NCBI GenBank assembly: GCA_934047225.1
Contig: OW203987.1
Location: 7,901,501 to 7,965,500 of the forward strand
Direction of reading: 5' to 3'
Length of the DNA stretch: 64,000 bases
Source: Ypsolopha sequella
Lineage: Eukaryota > Arthropoda > Insecta > Lepidoptera > Ypsolophidae
Shown: positions 1 through 11,627 of the stretch, piece after piece
Numbering within the stretch: the stretch's first letter is position 1
Layout: each line of letters opens with the position of its first letter
Program-made: the position numbers and the translations under genes
Notes under the pieces: generated by a model
Told to the model about the DNA's origin: nothing
The model's input: only the letters and a program-made list of their open reading frames with translations
Databases searched by the model: none

Positions 1-329
1 TATTGTATTTTTATAAAATAGTACTTTTTATTTATTTTCTTCTTTTTATATTTCTCATTTGTGCTCATAATTTTTTTTTCATATTTTTCTGTCTACCAGT
101 TTCGGAGATAAGGGGGAAGACATACATATTTTTGTGGTTATTTAAAAAATTCTCAAATTTACTGCCCGTAAATATAGTAAAAATATGTATTTTTACAATA
201 AGCTTTTTAATATCTACAATTTGATACCCATATTGTGTTTTAAGGATAATATTTTTTATTTTTCTCCTTTTCTTTTGGAAATATTTTGAATAATTCAAAA
301 TTTTTCATATTTTTTTTTACATTGTGATA
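1..329. other. AT-rich intergenic DNA, no gene seen
   Basis: Very T-rich on the + strand. Short open frames on both strands are low-complexity (Phe/Ile/Lys-rich) and match no family I know. Confidence 0.5.
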
Positions 330-476
330 TGTGGGCAAATTAATGCTATTTTTGCGCCAAATTTCATGTCTTTATCTTTAGCGGTGCTAAAGTTATGAGG
401 TTGTGACATACGGACGGACGGACAACGGAGTCTCACCATAAAGGTTCCTTTGTACCTTTTAAGATCTCTAAAAAAG
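330..476 (+). repeat. Lepidopteran dispersed repeat, GGACGGACGGAC...CGGAGTC end
   Basis: The segment has the order seen at the end of a very common lepidopteran interspersed repeat: a CGCCAAATTTCATG block, a GTTATGAGGTTGTGACA block, three tandem GGAC units, then ACGGAGTCTCA and a GGTTCC...TACCTTTT end. Related pieces lie near 54470-54548 in the opposite orientation and around 54975-55018. The repeat class is unassigned. Confidence 0.5.
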
Positions 477-1767
477 GGAGCTCGTTAGATATAACAATAG
501 TAACGAAATTGTATAAAACCATACAACGATTCTTAAAATCAATGATTTATAGTAATCCAGAGCTTCGTCCAAAGAAAAAATCTTGGCAACACAGCCATAG
601 GGTTGTCCCAGTCTGTCCCATTAACATCAGGCATTTGACCTCGATCCCACATCTACATCAATACGCAAAAAATATTATCTGGGTTCGTTCCAAGACTGGC
701 CCAGCTATCGTTTTTAGGGGCTGCAGAGGAGACAAGACGACGCCTATAGACCTCCCCACTTAACCTTGGACCTAACACGCTGTAGGAATAAGGGTCAGTT
801 TAGACTGTGCCAGCAGAAATAAGGTTGGAGACGTATAGCCGCCAAGACTGTCGCGTCGTTGGTAACGCCCCCGCAGTTTGGGTGAAGACTGAATACGTCA
901 GAAGCATTTAGGATGCAAATTTCTGGGTGGCGCGCGATGGTGTTTTCATTATGATTATGATGCCTTGGATGGGGTTAGGGATTTCTGTTTCATCTTGACC
1001 TTGAAGTTGGTCAGTTGGTTGGCATTTTTGTCATAGGTATCAATTTGTGAACTTCATTTGCAATGGGTCGATAACGTTTTCTAGATGTATCAGTAATTAA
1101 ATTCAAACTACATATTATATGAATTGTTCTGAACAACCTTCGTTAAACCTTAACTGCTATGAAATCGAACTAGGAACATCGATTAACTCATTCATAAAGT
1201 TCTTGTTTCGCGTAATGTAAGAGTATAAATGTAGGCAATGGTGTCGATTTGGTGTAACACGACTTAACTTATTTCATGGGAGTAAGCGTCCCGTCTTTGT
1301 CACCGAATCGACACAATTGCATATACCTATATACTCTAAGACTTTATGTTTATTACTATGATAACATTAAATTTAAGCGATTCAAAAAAGAGAGACAGGG
1401 AGATAGATTTTGGTGGTGTACCATCGCTAATAGTTTATTATGTTTAACAGTATATCTGGAAGTTTTATCCCCCCCCCCGCCCCCGGAAATTGAAAAAGAA
1501 ATTTTCATCTATAATATAGATAAGTAATGTTAGGACTTCCGCCAGAATATAGGTGTAGGTGGCAACGGGCATTTGAGAAGTTATTGTAGGTATTTCTTGT
1601 GGTCAGCAATCAGAATCACAAAAAGCACACACAAAACACCTTCTCACATTGTCATGACATACATCCACGAGGGGGTGCAGTGATAGTGAACTCTAGTTCC
1701 ATCGATGAGTGTTTCTAGTCTAGGAGGCGCTGAATAAAAAAATTACGTCATTTTGCATCTTCGTTAT
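477..1767. other. Intergenic, no gene seen; C-homopolymer run
   Basis: Open frames at 509-763 and 1276-1527 show no recognisable motifs. A run of 16 bases, all C except one G, lies at 1469-1484. The slightly GC-richer part at 590-930 could be an old repeat but has no partner in the window. Confidence 0.4.
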
Positions 1768-1771
1768 TTAA

Positions 1772-2373
1772 GGACCGGTTCCGCCAAATATCCTTTCGTG
1801 TTTGGACAACTCAGCATATTAAATAAAAATATTTTTAACAAATAAAATTTATGTTATTAGTTAGGTAATTGATTTTTCAGATTTGACACAAGTATCACAA
1901 TCATCGGGAAAAAATCGGAACTAGTATGATTATTGCACTGATGTTAATACAAAAAAAATATATATATTTATAGGGTAAATAATTGATAGTAGCCTTTTCA
2001 GATTTTTTATTTTTTATTTCCTTTCGTTATTTTGAAAGAAATAATTAAAAAAATTTCCTGTACGGAAAAATGACGCAAAAGAAATGTATATGCTTGGGTA
2101 TATCTTATAAAAATAACGAAAGGAAAAAATGAAAAATATTATTTGAATAAGGAAAATTTGAATTTGGAACAAAAAATTTTTTTTTCGACGTTTTTCATGA
2201 TTTTAGTGATCTTTCAGAATTATTTTCTTGATAACTGTGACACTGGTGTCAAATCTGAAAAACACATAATGTATTTTAACTTCATAACTAATAACACAAA
2301 TTTTATTTGTTAAAAATATTCTGATTTATGCTAAATTGTCCAAACGTGAGAGCATATTTGGCTTAACTGACCC
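1772..2373. mobile_element. TTAA-flanked foldback element (602 bp), full length
   Basis: The ends are imperfect inverted repeats of about 130 bp: the left end begins GGACCGGTTCCGCCAAATAT and the right end read backwards begins GGGTCAGTTAAGCCAAATAT. Both then run through TTTGGACAA-type and CAGATTTGACAC-type blocks. TTAA lies immediately outside each end (1768-1771, 2374-2377), as expected for a TTAA target duplication. There is no coding potential, so it is non-autonomous. A truncated relative is at 14840-15283. A piggyBac-superfamily origin is an inference from the TTAA alone. Confidence 0.75.
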
Positions 2374-2377
2374 TTAA

Positions 2378-2585
2378 ATCTAGTTTCAGTTACTTACGTC
2401 TGTCTATAGCTATAGCTGTTGCGTTTACCTAGAACGGATCAAGTCGAAGTTTGATTTCGTTTGGCGGCATGAAAGCAACGGGTAAACGGTCTGTTATTTA
2501 ATTATTTTGTCTCAATGTGATACAGAACACAATCGCGGTAACGCTGTTGTTTTTAACAACGCGCATGCAAACCATTAGTTACTAA
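2378..2585. other. Short unannotated spacer
   Basis: No gene seen. The DNA leads directly into the transposon-derived C-terminus that opens after a stop codon at 2583-2585. Confidence 0.4.
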
Positions 2586-2789
2586 GAATTTGCGACTACA
2601 TTAGGACATCTAACTAAAATCTTCAAGGAGCTAACTACGCGGCTGGTCGACGTCTGTGGACCCCCGAGGGCTGGCGCATATCTTGGCCAGAGAATAAGTC
2701 TGGCCATACAAAGAGGAATCGTAGCCAGCCTTCTAGGCACCCTTCCACGTGACGACGGCGATCTGGCTAATATTTTTTATTTAGTTTAA
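2586..2789 (+). pseudogene. C-terminal remnant of a transposon-associated protein
   Basis: An open frame follows the stop at 2583-2585 and ends at TAA 2787-2789. It contains the block PRAGAYLGQRISLAIQRG, then a SLLGTLP motif and ends FYLV. I recognise the pattern ..DPRAG.YL.QRISLAIQRGNAAS.LGTLP..FYL.. as a C-terminus repeated many times in lepidopteran genomes and probably belonging to a mobile element; I cannot assign the family. A second shorter copy with the same SLLGTLP and FYLV ends at 14299-14301, and both share the following ATTTAGTTTAAT 3' sequence, which supports dispersal as a repeat. The N-terminal part is absent, so this is a truncated copy. Confidence 0.55.
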
Positions 2790-4690
2790 TTTTAATGATC
2801 TTGTAATTTAGTACATGAATTATATTTTTCTTATTATTAAAAATTGCACTTCAAATGTCTTAGATAATGTATGTTAATATTCTAGCGAATTTTCAGATTT
2901 ATAGCTTTAAAAATATATGTCATTAGCGCTATTTTAAGATTTTTTTAAAGCTGAATTTGCGATTTTTTTTCTATTAAGCTCAGTTGATGAAATGACATTT
3001 TTAGATCTACAAATGTCTTAAGTATGTCCTCTATTATAAGTAATTAACATATATTATTTTTATTTTAAGTATGATAATAAACTGCCAATAGTATGTAAAT
3101 AAAATGTGCATTTATGTTGGTACGGAGCCTTAATTCGCGTTGTCGCTAAAACAATAGATAGCAGTCCAAATCGTGACTCAGATCCATCTACACAAGTTTT
3201 TATTCACAAGAACAATATACCTGTCAGCGTTATTGTACACAGATGATACTGGAATATTAGATAGGAATTTTCGAAAATACGACGAAACGCTTCGAGAAAA
3301 GGTATGTACCCCGCGCGGCACCCCGCATTCGCCGCAAGCGCTCAATAGCGATAGCGTACCGTCCAAATGACGTCACAGCGCGAGGTGCACAGTTAATTCG
3401 TACGGGTTGTAGTGCCCTGCTTCCTTTAGCTCGTCTTGGCGGGAAAACTACCGTCCGTGCCCTCAGATTATCTGAGCCACGATCTGGACTGCGACCTATT
3501 TTTACTATTGTATTAGCGATAGTGAGAATTAAGAGGGTTACGCCGTTTTAGAATATTGCTAATAAAATCACAATATTGCTACAATGTTCGTAGTACCTTC
3601 GCATAATGTTGCCTGTCTACTTGATTAGATGTATGCTATTTTGCCTTTATCCTAGCTTCGCCTTTCTTAATATTTGGAACACTGCCAGCTTTAAGCGTGT
3701 CTTTAAATCCTTGAGACAAATATCACAAAATGTTGTTTCTGATTAGTTTTGATCTTAAATTTGTCTTACTTTCTTGTATTTACTTTGTATAATAAGTGTT
3801 GTTTTTTTTTTGCTAGTGTTAATGATACTATTTTCTAAAATATCAAAAGAACGGTCGATCAAATACTTTTAGTTAATGCTGCGGTCGTACAAATGGAAAT
3901 ACAGATTTTATGATAGTTGTAGAACCAAGTACTGAAAATACTAGGGCATCAAAAATTGTTATTCATTCTATGTAGGACACTAGTCTACAAAGAAGCAAAG
4001 TTCACATCGGTGAAGGTTCACAGGTGGTTCCAGTATAAAAATTTGCCGTATATTGAATTTATACTTGTACTACTAAAGCAAGCCTAAATAATATTTAATT
4101 TTTTGATTTTGTGCCCCATTTATTATTAACATATGTTATTCTATCTGTTATATTTGGACCACCGCCAGCTAGACAAGACATTTGGTCCTTCGAATGCTAC
4201 TTTACCAAAACTATTAGACAACTAGCGTTGCTCATATTGGCTACAAATAGAGGTTATTTTTAATGAGGTTGCCTATCTAATTATCTTGGTTTGTTCCAAG
4301 GAGACGTCCTGGCGACAGGATTTACATATAGCCTCTAATGGAATTATGTTCTTTTGAAGGTTGGGCACAAATGGGATAAGACATGTTGAAGATTATAATA
4401 TTAATAATATCAATAAAAGCCTTTAGCTAGTGAGACATATAAACGCCCCTATGGCTTTATAAAAAATATGAAAAGTTGTCTATCTGTATTTAATTTTGGT
4501 TTAGACATTTTGTTATTACGAAAACACCAAAATATACATATATGTACATACATAACTTCCTATCTTTTTGTGTTTTGGTGTTTTATACAATGTTAAAAAA
4601 GGGGCGGGTACAACAAACAAAAGAGGTTTTTCAACTTCAGCGTTATGATAAGTATATAATTAATATTTATGTAATAAGGGATGACTTGTG
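2790..4690. other. Intergenic, no gene seen
   Basis: AT-rich. A GC-richer patch at 3300-3440 contains a TGACGTCA palindrome (3368-3375). Two loosely similar segments around 3640-3720 and 4130-4200, both with TATTTGGA followed by CCGCCAGCT or CTGCCAGCT, may be old repeat copies. Confidence 0.4.
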
Positions 4691-4770
4691 AACAACACTG
4701 TTCGTGTATGGAGTGAAAAGCCACATGGCGTGAGCCCTGAAATCTCTCTACTAGAATTTTAGTGCTTGCA
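4691..4770 (-). repeat. Inverted partial copy of the adjacent LINE
   Basis: Read on the minus strand this matches 4773-4848 on the plus strand, sharing ATTTCAGGGC, a GTGGCTTTTCACTCCATACAC-like block and AGTGTTG, with mismatches and about 12 extra bases near the hinge. The hinge is CTTGCATCAGGCTGATGCAA. Such a fold at the 5' edge of a truncated LINE is what inverted (twin-primed) insertion can leave. Confidence 0.6.
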
Positions 4771-4772
4771 TC

Positions 4773-5780
4773 AGGCTGATGCAATTGGATTGAGATTTCA
4801 GGGCCCGCACCAGGTGGCTATTCACTCCATACACGGATAGTGTTGCCATCAGGATTGACGGAGCATACTCTGATTGGTTTAACATATCTAGAGGAGTTAG
4901 ACAAGGATGTGTAGCGTCACCGTGGCTATTCAATCTATTTATGGACAGTTGTATAAATGATTTAAAAGAGCGTGAATGTGGACTGAAGTTAGGGGAGTTA
5001 CTAATCAAATGCCTCCTAAATTCCGATGACAAAGTTCTCCTTCCTTCATCGATGGATGAGCTGCAAGAGATGGTAACAATTACGAATGATGCCTATGAAA
5101 ATGAAGGAATGAAAATAAATGTAGCAAAAATAAAGGTTAGGGTGATAGAAAGGGATGAAGTGGTGACTGAATGCAAGGTTAAGATTGAAGACAAGGAAGT
5201 AGAGCAGAATAACGAGTTTGTCTATCTAGGTTGTCTATTTATGCGCCATGGAAAGTGTGACGGTAAAATTGAAAGAAGAGTGAAAAGGGGAAATAAAGTG
5301 AACGGAGCCCTTTATGAGTAGCCAAAATGTGACCGCAAAGGAACGATTGGCGATTCTTAATGGAGTGTTGGCTCCTACACATATGTACGTATATGGTAAT
5401 ATATGGTAATGAATGTTGGGTATAGCAAGATAAAGAGTTTGTGTGGTTTAACATTGAATGACAGAGTAAAAAATATCGACATACGGGATCGTTGCGGCCT
5501 GAAAGAAGATGTAGTAACTAGAATAGATATTGGAATGCTTCGGTAGTTTGGACATGTAGAGAGGCTGAATGAAAGTAGAATGAGCACCAGGCCACCCAAG
5601 AAGGACTTATGCTGACCAAATTGGAATATTGAAGAAGGGCAATGTCAAAAGTACCCGAAGTAGAAGAGCTTGTACGACTAGATCGATGGATGTGGAAGAG
5701 GCGGAAAAGTTGTGTCAAGATCATAGCAGATGGAAATCTGTAGTCTTTGCCTACCCCCCTGGAAGACAGGTGTGATTATA
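4773..5780 (+). pseudogene. RTE-type LINE reverse transcriptase, 5'-truncated and decayed
   Basis: The longest open piece (4941-5321) carries reverse transcriptase blocks: just upstream an RQGCVASPWLFNLFMDS block, then INDLKERECGL, then the catalytic region, then a VEQNNEFVYLGCLF block and KVNGALYE. In RTE-clade elements the catalytic tetrad is usually YADD; here the codons at 5019-5030 read NSDD, so the enzyme is probably dead. The frame shifts after 5321 (KERLAILNGVLAPTHMY follows in another frame), and a Trp position near FGHVERLNESRM is a stop. The tail at 5740-5780 (CCTGGAAGACAGGTGTGATT) matches how these elements end. There is no endonuclease domain; this is a 5'-truncated copy. Confidence 0.8.
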
Positions 5781-8708
5781 TGTGCCATAATATAACTAAA
5801 AATATGTTTATGCATATAGCAAACTTTTAACAATCAGTTTTCTTAGCTAAAAGAGGTATTTTGGCTGTTATAATTATTTCTTAATATTTTGTTACAAATC
5901 CGGAGAAACAATCCTTAAGAGAGTTGTTTTCGCTACAGACGAGACATTTTGTCTTATCTCTAAATAAGTTTATAGCAAGCAGCACTAAAATCAAAAGAAC
6001 ATTTAGGTATATTAGTGGCGACTTCGGCTTTATGGGTTTGGAGGTCATGCGGCGGAAACATTAGTGTTCATGTGAAATCTAGACAGTATCTTGTCTAGAC
6101 ATAATAACCAAAATATAGCTTTTTTTCTTACTTTATTAATCTTACTTCAGACCATCGAAGAAAGTTTTGCTGACTCACTTTTGACTCACAAAAACACGTG
6201 CATAATAAATGGTAAATATACATACATGATGTATTAATGACGTGCTCAGAAAATTAAATGACATGCTATACTGATCATACTGATATTTTTTTGTCTTACA
6301 ATTTTGCAAATACATGATTTTTTGTCGCTTTTCCATAGAAAATGAAAAGAGGTACATTTTTTGTCGCCCTTATTCGATGGTTTTTCTATGGAAGTGGGTC
6401 AGGATAATGAGAGCATATGGTTTAATTTTCTGTGCACGTAAAAATACGTTTAAAAATGTAAAATGACAAATCAGCTGTTTAAGCACAGATATATATCTAG
6501 ATGACGTGACCTAGAGCGCAAATATACACTAGGAAGAGAAGCCAAGGATGGGGGTCGGTGGATTTCACTCTGCATTAGTCACACAACCTACAAATATGCT
6601 TGTGGATGACAGAAGAGTTGCTCAAATAAAAGAAAAGTGAAAAAAAAAGTGTATGTACTTCGCATGCCAAAAAAAGCGCGCCAAAAGTATGTCGGAAGTC
6701 TTACAATTCCTTCTAAAATTCAAACCGCCATCAACCGTTTTCATTGTAAACACGCTTGGTTTTCATAGAGTTTTATGCACTTACGTCATTTATTTAGATC
6801 AATGTCTGTGTGTTTTAACTTCTTGCAAAAACTCAACATACCCATAAAACAAGGTGAAAAGTTATTCAAAAAATGTCAATATAATAACGATTTTTATGGC
6901 GTTACTTGTAAATAAAAAATTAAGGCAATTAACATCACGCGAAGCCTTTAGCAAAAAATGTAAACGGGCAGAATTCTGGTTATTCTTGGATATGAAACTA
7001 CGAATTGTTCAGAGTTGTGCCCGTGTCACCTGCTTTACTCAGAATCCTATACAAACGCCATTTCACAACTGATTCTAGGAAATCGTGTGTCACTCGGTGC
7101 ATCGTGGGAAAACTGGGAATTCCGATCCCAACGTTTTTATACATGAGTAAACTTTTACTGAATCATCAAGTGTTGTGTCGAACTTTTGAAGTGGTATTTC
7201 TATATACGTCACTTCCGCGACGAACTTTTTAACAATGCATAATTTGATTTCTGATCATAGATTACAATTTTAAATTATAATTGTGCAGGACCATTTACAA
7301 AGTATGCATGAAATAACACAACTTTGCTAGGAAAACCTAACTGACAATGGTCACGTAATGCCATTAATCACATTTTCATACAAAATTAAGAAAAATTATT
7401 CAAAAGTTGTTCGTTTGGAAACGAGCCCCCCCGTATCCAATTCAACATGAAATTCAAAAATGTTAAACCAAAGAAAAAGGTACTTTTTTGCTGAAAGGGA
7501 TGTACCCAAAAAAAAGGATGTTGCAGTATAAAATTATGTCTATGAACACATATGATGTATGTCAATATATTAATAAAATTTGGAGAGCAATAGACGCTAC
7601 TGTATGCATAATGTTGCACGTTTTTAGCGTTTACTGTAGTACCTGAACGTCTATGGAAAACCTTTCCTCTCGCAATGAGACGAGTTCCATCCTTACAAAT
7701 GTTCAAAACTCGAATTAAACATACATTATTGTCTTCTAATAGATCGCATTATATTATGTATTTCTACCTGTTTCTTTTATACTGATTAATTTTCGAATGT
7801 AAAAAACCTTTAAATAAAACTACATAATCTAATGATTATCATCTGAACAACTCTCTCAAAAATCATTTATGCGCAAAACATCAGAGAAGAAGATATTCAA
7901 CTGTAACTTAAAGACTTTAAACTCGCAAGAGGAAGGTCTATTTTTGAACGCTGCGCGTGAACAGCTGTTTCACGGACGAAGCTGCCTCAAAAAACTCCCG
8001 TATCGCGTTGCGTTAGGGTTCACACATTTTTGTTTGAAATTCAAATATTTCGTAAACGAATGGTTTGCGCGGGTATGTTTCTTGGGAAAAGTGTTTCTGT
8101 ATGATCAGAAAAATATGTAGTTTCAGACTATGTAGCTGTTTATTTACAGCCAGCATATGTGTATTATTAATTTGTAATTATATTATTTTTATGTTGAATT
8201 TTATAACATATTTATTTATGGGCAAAATTGTATCTAGACACACGGCAGTGTGTCCAGGACCGAGTTCGAAAAATATAATCTATAGGTATGTTTATTCAGT
8301 ACCTCAACACATTTTCTTTTAAGAGTTTCTTCATCCAAAGGTTCTCTAGAAGAAATCGCTTTTTAGTGATAAGACCACCAATTGTACCCTTCTTTTACTT
8401 TTGAAATTTCCACTTTATTTTTTATTTTTGTGTACAATATCCAAGAAATGATTAATTCATATTTTCCCAGAATAAAAAAGCTTTATTCCGCAGCAATACT
8501 GAGAAAAAAACATTTTTTTTTTGTTGTTATGTACGGGTTCCGATAATCAAATTTTACTCAAATTTTCGTTAGCAAGAAGGTTGAGGGATTTGTTTTTGAA
8601 GGAATTCTAAATACCAAAATACTGTGACATGCAAATAAGGGTGATTTCGGATAAAGTGTGCAACTTTTGTTTTCTAGGTAGTGATTCAATTGCTCAGTTC
8701 TTTGAATG
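5781..8708. other. Intergenic, no gene seen
   Basis: Several short open frames (for example 6653-6847, 7386-7706, 7869-8120) lack motifs, splice context or family resemblance. A small palindrome TCTAGACA-6 nt-TGTCTAGA lies at 6078-6099. No repeat partner was found in the window. Confidence 0.4.
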
Positions 8709-8735
8709 AAAATGACGTCATGATGACGTCATTTT
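8709..8735. promoter_or_regulatory. Double TGACGTCA palindrome
   Basis: Two full CRE/ATF-type octamers (8713-8720 and 8724-8731) sit three bases apart inside a nearly perfect 27-bp palindrome with AAAA/TTTT edges. TGACGTCA is the consensus site of CREB/ATF bZIP dimers; no transcription unit is evident next to it, so a regulatory role is only a possibility. Confidence 0.35.
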
Positions 8736-9224
8736 CTTAGTACAGAGTGCTGCCAGTTCATCGAATGGACCTACCCAAAGCTTACACGTAAGAAGTCCTG
8801 CTGCAAGTCTTTACTACTTTGGGATATAAACTGAAATGCTTTAATTCACTGAGTCGTTTTCTACAGCGACGTGATTAAATCGTTCTTGATTTGTGTAAAT
8901 CTCGTTGGAAAAACAAGACATAATTTTTACAAGTGATTTTGCACTGTCTCATATGTTAACCGAGTTCGATGACAGGGGACTGGTATACACAATAGAGCAA
9001 AGAACCATTGCTATAATCCTCGCGATATTTCTTGTCACAAATAAACTTATCTAACATTTCATATCGGAACACATAAGACTTCGCCAAAGCGTGAACCTAC
9101 AATCCACTAGGTATGTAGGTACTTTACTGCTGGGTTTAAGTTATAATGGACACGTGACTCAAAGTCATAAAAGGGGGTCATCTGTAACGCAATTTTTTTT
9201 TTAATTAGAATATAATTTTCCCAC
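8736..9224. other. Spacer, no gene seen
   Basis: No open frame of note and no repeat partner found in the window. Confidence 0.4.
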
Positions 9225-9228
9225 TTAA

Positions 9229-9876
9229 GGGGCAGGCAGCCGCCAACGACCATGAGGTGACCTGTGTCGGTACAAATATCGACAGAGACTATATTGAAAT
9301 AACGTTCATATAAGAGCGCACTGCATTATGACGTCACTGTGTCTCCGATTAGCGATAGGAGACAAATAATACTTTTCACATGGACGCGATGGACGGAAAA
9401 ATATATCCATAAATAATTTTTCTAAGCAATATTTTCTTTGTTTTTTAGTGCAAGAACCATACAAATGCCATCAGTGGTTTCAAGGAAATAACCAATTTAA
9501 CTTAAAATTATGCTATCGTTTTAACAATATTTTTATTGTGTTTCTTAAAATTATAGCATATTTTTTAAGTTCAATTGCCTTGAAACTACTAATGGTATTT
9601 GTATGTTTCATGCATTAAAATATAAAGAAAATATTGCTTATAAAAATTATTTATGGATATTTTTTCTGTCCATCGCGTCCATCTAAAAAGTATTATTTAT
9701 CTCCTATTGCTAAGAATAGAATAGAATCAACTTTATTTTATATAATTCAGGTGCTAACCGGAGACACAGTGACGTCGTAATGCAGTGCGCGCTGACATGA
9801 AAGTATTTCAATATCGTTTCTGTCGATATTTGTACCGACACAGGTCGACTCACAGTCGTTAGTGGCTACCTGCCCC
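9229..9876. mobile_element. TTAA-flanked long foldback MITE (648 bp)
   Basis: Nearly the whole element is one inverted repeat. The left arm starts GGGGCAGGCAGCCGCCAACG and the right arm read backwards starts GGGGCAGGTAGCCACTAACG; both continue through CCTGTGTCGGTACAAATATC, a TGACGTC-type block and a GTCCATCGCGTCCAT-type block. TTAA flanks both ends (9225-9228, 9877-9880). No protein is encoded. Diverged left-end relatives are at 19507-19660 and 19993-20190. The right arm is interrupted by a small LINE-tail insertion (9714-9752). Confidence 0.8.
9714..9752 (-). mobile_element. 39-bp LINE-tail insertion with 5-bp target duplication
   Basis: The sequence GAATAGAATAGAATCAACTT followed by a T-rich stretch is the reverse of a LINE 3' end with a TTCTA-type tail. 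It is flanked by GCTAA at 9709-9713 and 9753-9757. The corresponding place in the left arm has no insertion, so this is an extreme 5'-truncated retroposition into the MITE. Confidence 0.65.
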
Positions 9877-9924
9877 TTAATTCAATATTTTTTTTTTAAT
9901 TCGATTTCAACATTTTTAAATACT

Positions 9925-10052
9925 TATTTACAGAAACCAATGGATACTTTGCGATGGTAACATACACAATACATAATAATAAGGTTTTGTTGAATGACTA
10001 TTAAGTGGATTTTGAATTTTTGTGTTCTGTCCCGCTGCCAAACCGCTCTTAA
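9925..10052. repeat. AACCCGCCTTTTTC foldback family, one arm
   Basis: This shows the family core ACAGAAACCAATGG, a CTTTGCGATGG block, AAGGTTTTGTTGAA and a terminal AAACCGCTCTTAA. Other copies: 14139-14625, 15940-16095, 20885-21205, 46654-46990 and 55028-55078. Only the right arm is recognisable here. Confidence 0.6.
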
Positions 10053-11025
10053 TGAATAATTTCAAAAGTGGTTTTTCCAAAACTTAATTGATCAAAATAT
10101 TATAAACGTTATAAAAACTAAAAAACATCAGCAGGGACATGACGTCACAACACCTAATAAAACACACGTACAGACTTATAAAATAAATCGTCTAAGCCGT
10201 ATTTATATTACATATTTAATTCATGCAAGACATTCCAATGCTATATTTCGTAATTAAGCAAAAAAGAACATCGTCACTTACATTAAAATTACCATGTTGA
10301 TGAATTTTCAGCTCTAATTGTTTGTATTTAAAGCAGTAGTTGCAGAAAACATGTCAACAACGAGCGCCGGATCTGGGTCACTGCAGTTTGGTTGAAAGGT
10401 TATTTTTTGTGCCACATTTTTTGTAATTTAACATTTAGTAGAATTCTGAAACTTGGCCAGAATTATTTGTAAGCAATACCAAAGGGTGGGACATGAAACT
10501 GACTCAAGTTATTCATTCATATTTTTAGCTTGTACAATAATTCCCAAAATACAAAAAAAAAACAAAATTATTTATTTTCAGACACATGGGTTAACACATA
10601 TAACTAACATTTTAATGGCTCCCAGACTAGACGATGGGTAGTCTGTTTCGTGGGTGCCGGTGAATAGTTTTGACAAATAGTTATTTAGACATTGTTCAAT
10701 TATAATTATTATTAATTAATTTTAAATTTATATTTTTATTATTAATTAATTTTAATTTAATTTTAATTATAATTAATTTTACATAAAATTATATAAATAA
10801 TAAATAAAAAACCTTTGTGCCGTTTTCGACTCAAGATGCATTTAAGGGTTAACTCAAACTTGTAATATATAAGAATACATTGACATTATTAACTAAACTA
10901 GGTATATGGAAGTGTGAAGTGTATGTGTAAGTGTGGAGAGTGAGGGTGTGTTTAAGTGAATGGATGCGATAAAAAAGGGGCATGAACTTATTAATATGAT
11001 TTATCTTTTATCTTCTTGTAATATT
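10053..11025. other. Intergenic, very AT-rich tract
   Basis: It contains a low-complexity AATTAATTTTAA-type tract at about 10690-10815 and a TGTG/GTGA-rich stretch near 10915-10955. A TGACGTCA lies at 10140-10147. No gene seen. Confidence 0.4.
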
Positions 11026-11519
11026 GGGTCTTTACATATGAAATTGCCGTTTTCTATGGAGAATTTGAAGGAAACTCAATTTTAGTACTGACATTTTTCC
11101 CATTTTTTTAGAAATGACACATCCAAATGATGTAATTTCTTTTGTGTAAGAATGAAAAATCGTTAAGCTAACAACATTAATATAATTTTTGAAAAGTGTC
11201 AGCTGTAAAAAATTATTACGAATCATATCATGGAAATGGATGGCATTTAGGACGAACGGTTTTTGAAGATTTAATTTTTATAATCAAACTTGAAATAAAA
11301 ACAAAATTTTAAGTGATTGTTGGCACTTGGTGGAGTTTATAAAACATTGTTTTAAAAAACACTTGTACTTATCCACATATTACGTACAACTCTATTATGC
11401 CCGACCGGTATTATACGTAGATGTTAAACCTTGAAATCAACTTTCAAACAAAACACAAATAATTGAAATAGCTATTGAATTACAGGAATTATGAACTCAT
11501 GAATTCATATGTAAAGACC
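11026..11519. mobile_element. MITE with GGTCTTTACATATGAA terminal inverted repeats
   Basis: The left end reads GGTCTTTACATATGAAATTG and the right end is TTCATATGTAAAGACC. An inverted fragment of the left end is at 18558-18631 and a diverged reverse-orientation copy of the interior is at 31242-31480. No coding capacity. The target duplication is unclear. Confidence 0.55.
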
Positions 11520-11627
11520 TATTATATATATGTATACACGAGTACATACAATATATAAATTAATACCCTGACAGACTGATCTATCAACACCTACACCAAA
11601 CGGCTGGACCTAGGAACGTAAAATTTG

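Noticed and set aside
1469..1484. C-run as a G-quadruplex or regulatory site
   Set aside because: A single homopolymer-like run without four spaced G tracts; more likely simple sequence.
7386..7706. 106-codon minus frame
   Set aside because: Phe/Asn-rich, no motif, no repeat or splice context; likely random in AT-rich DNA.
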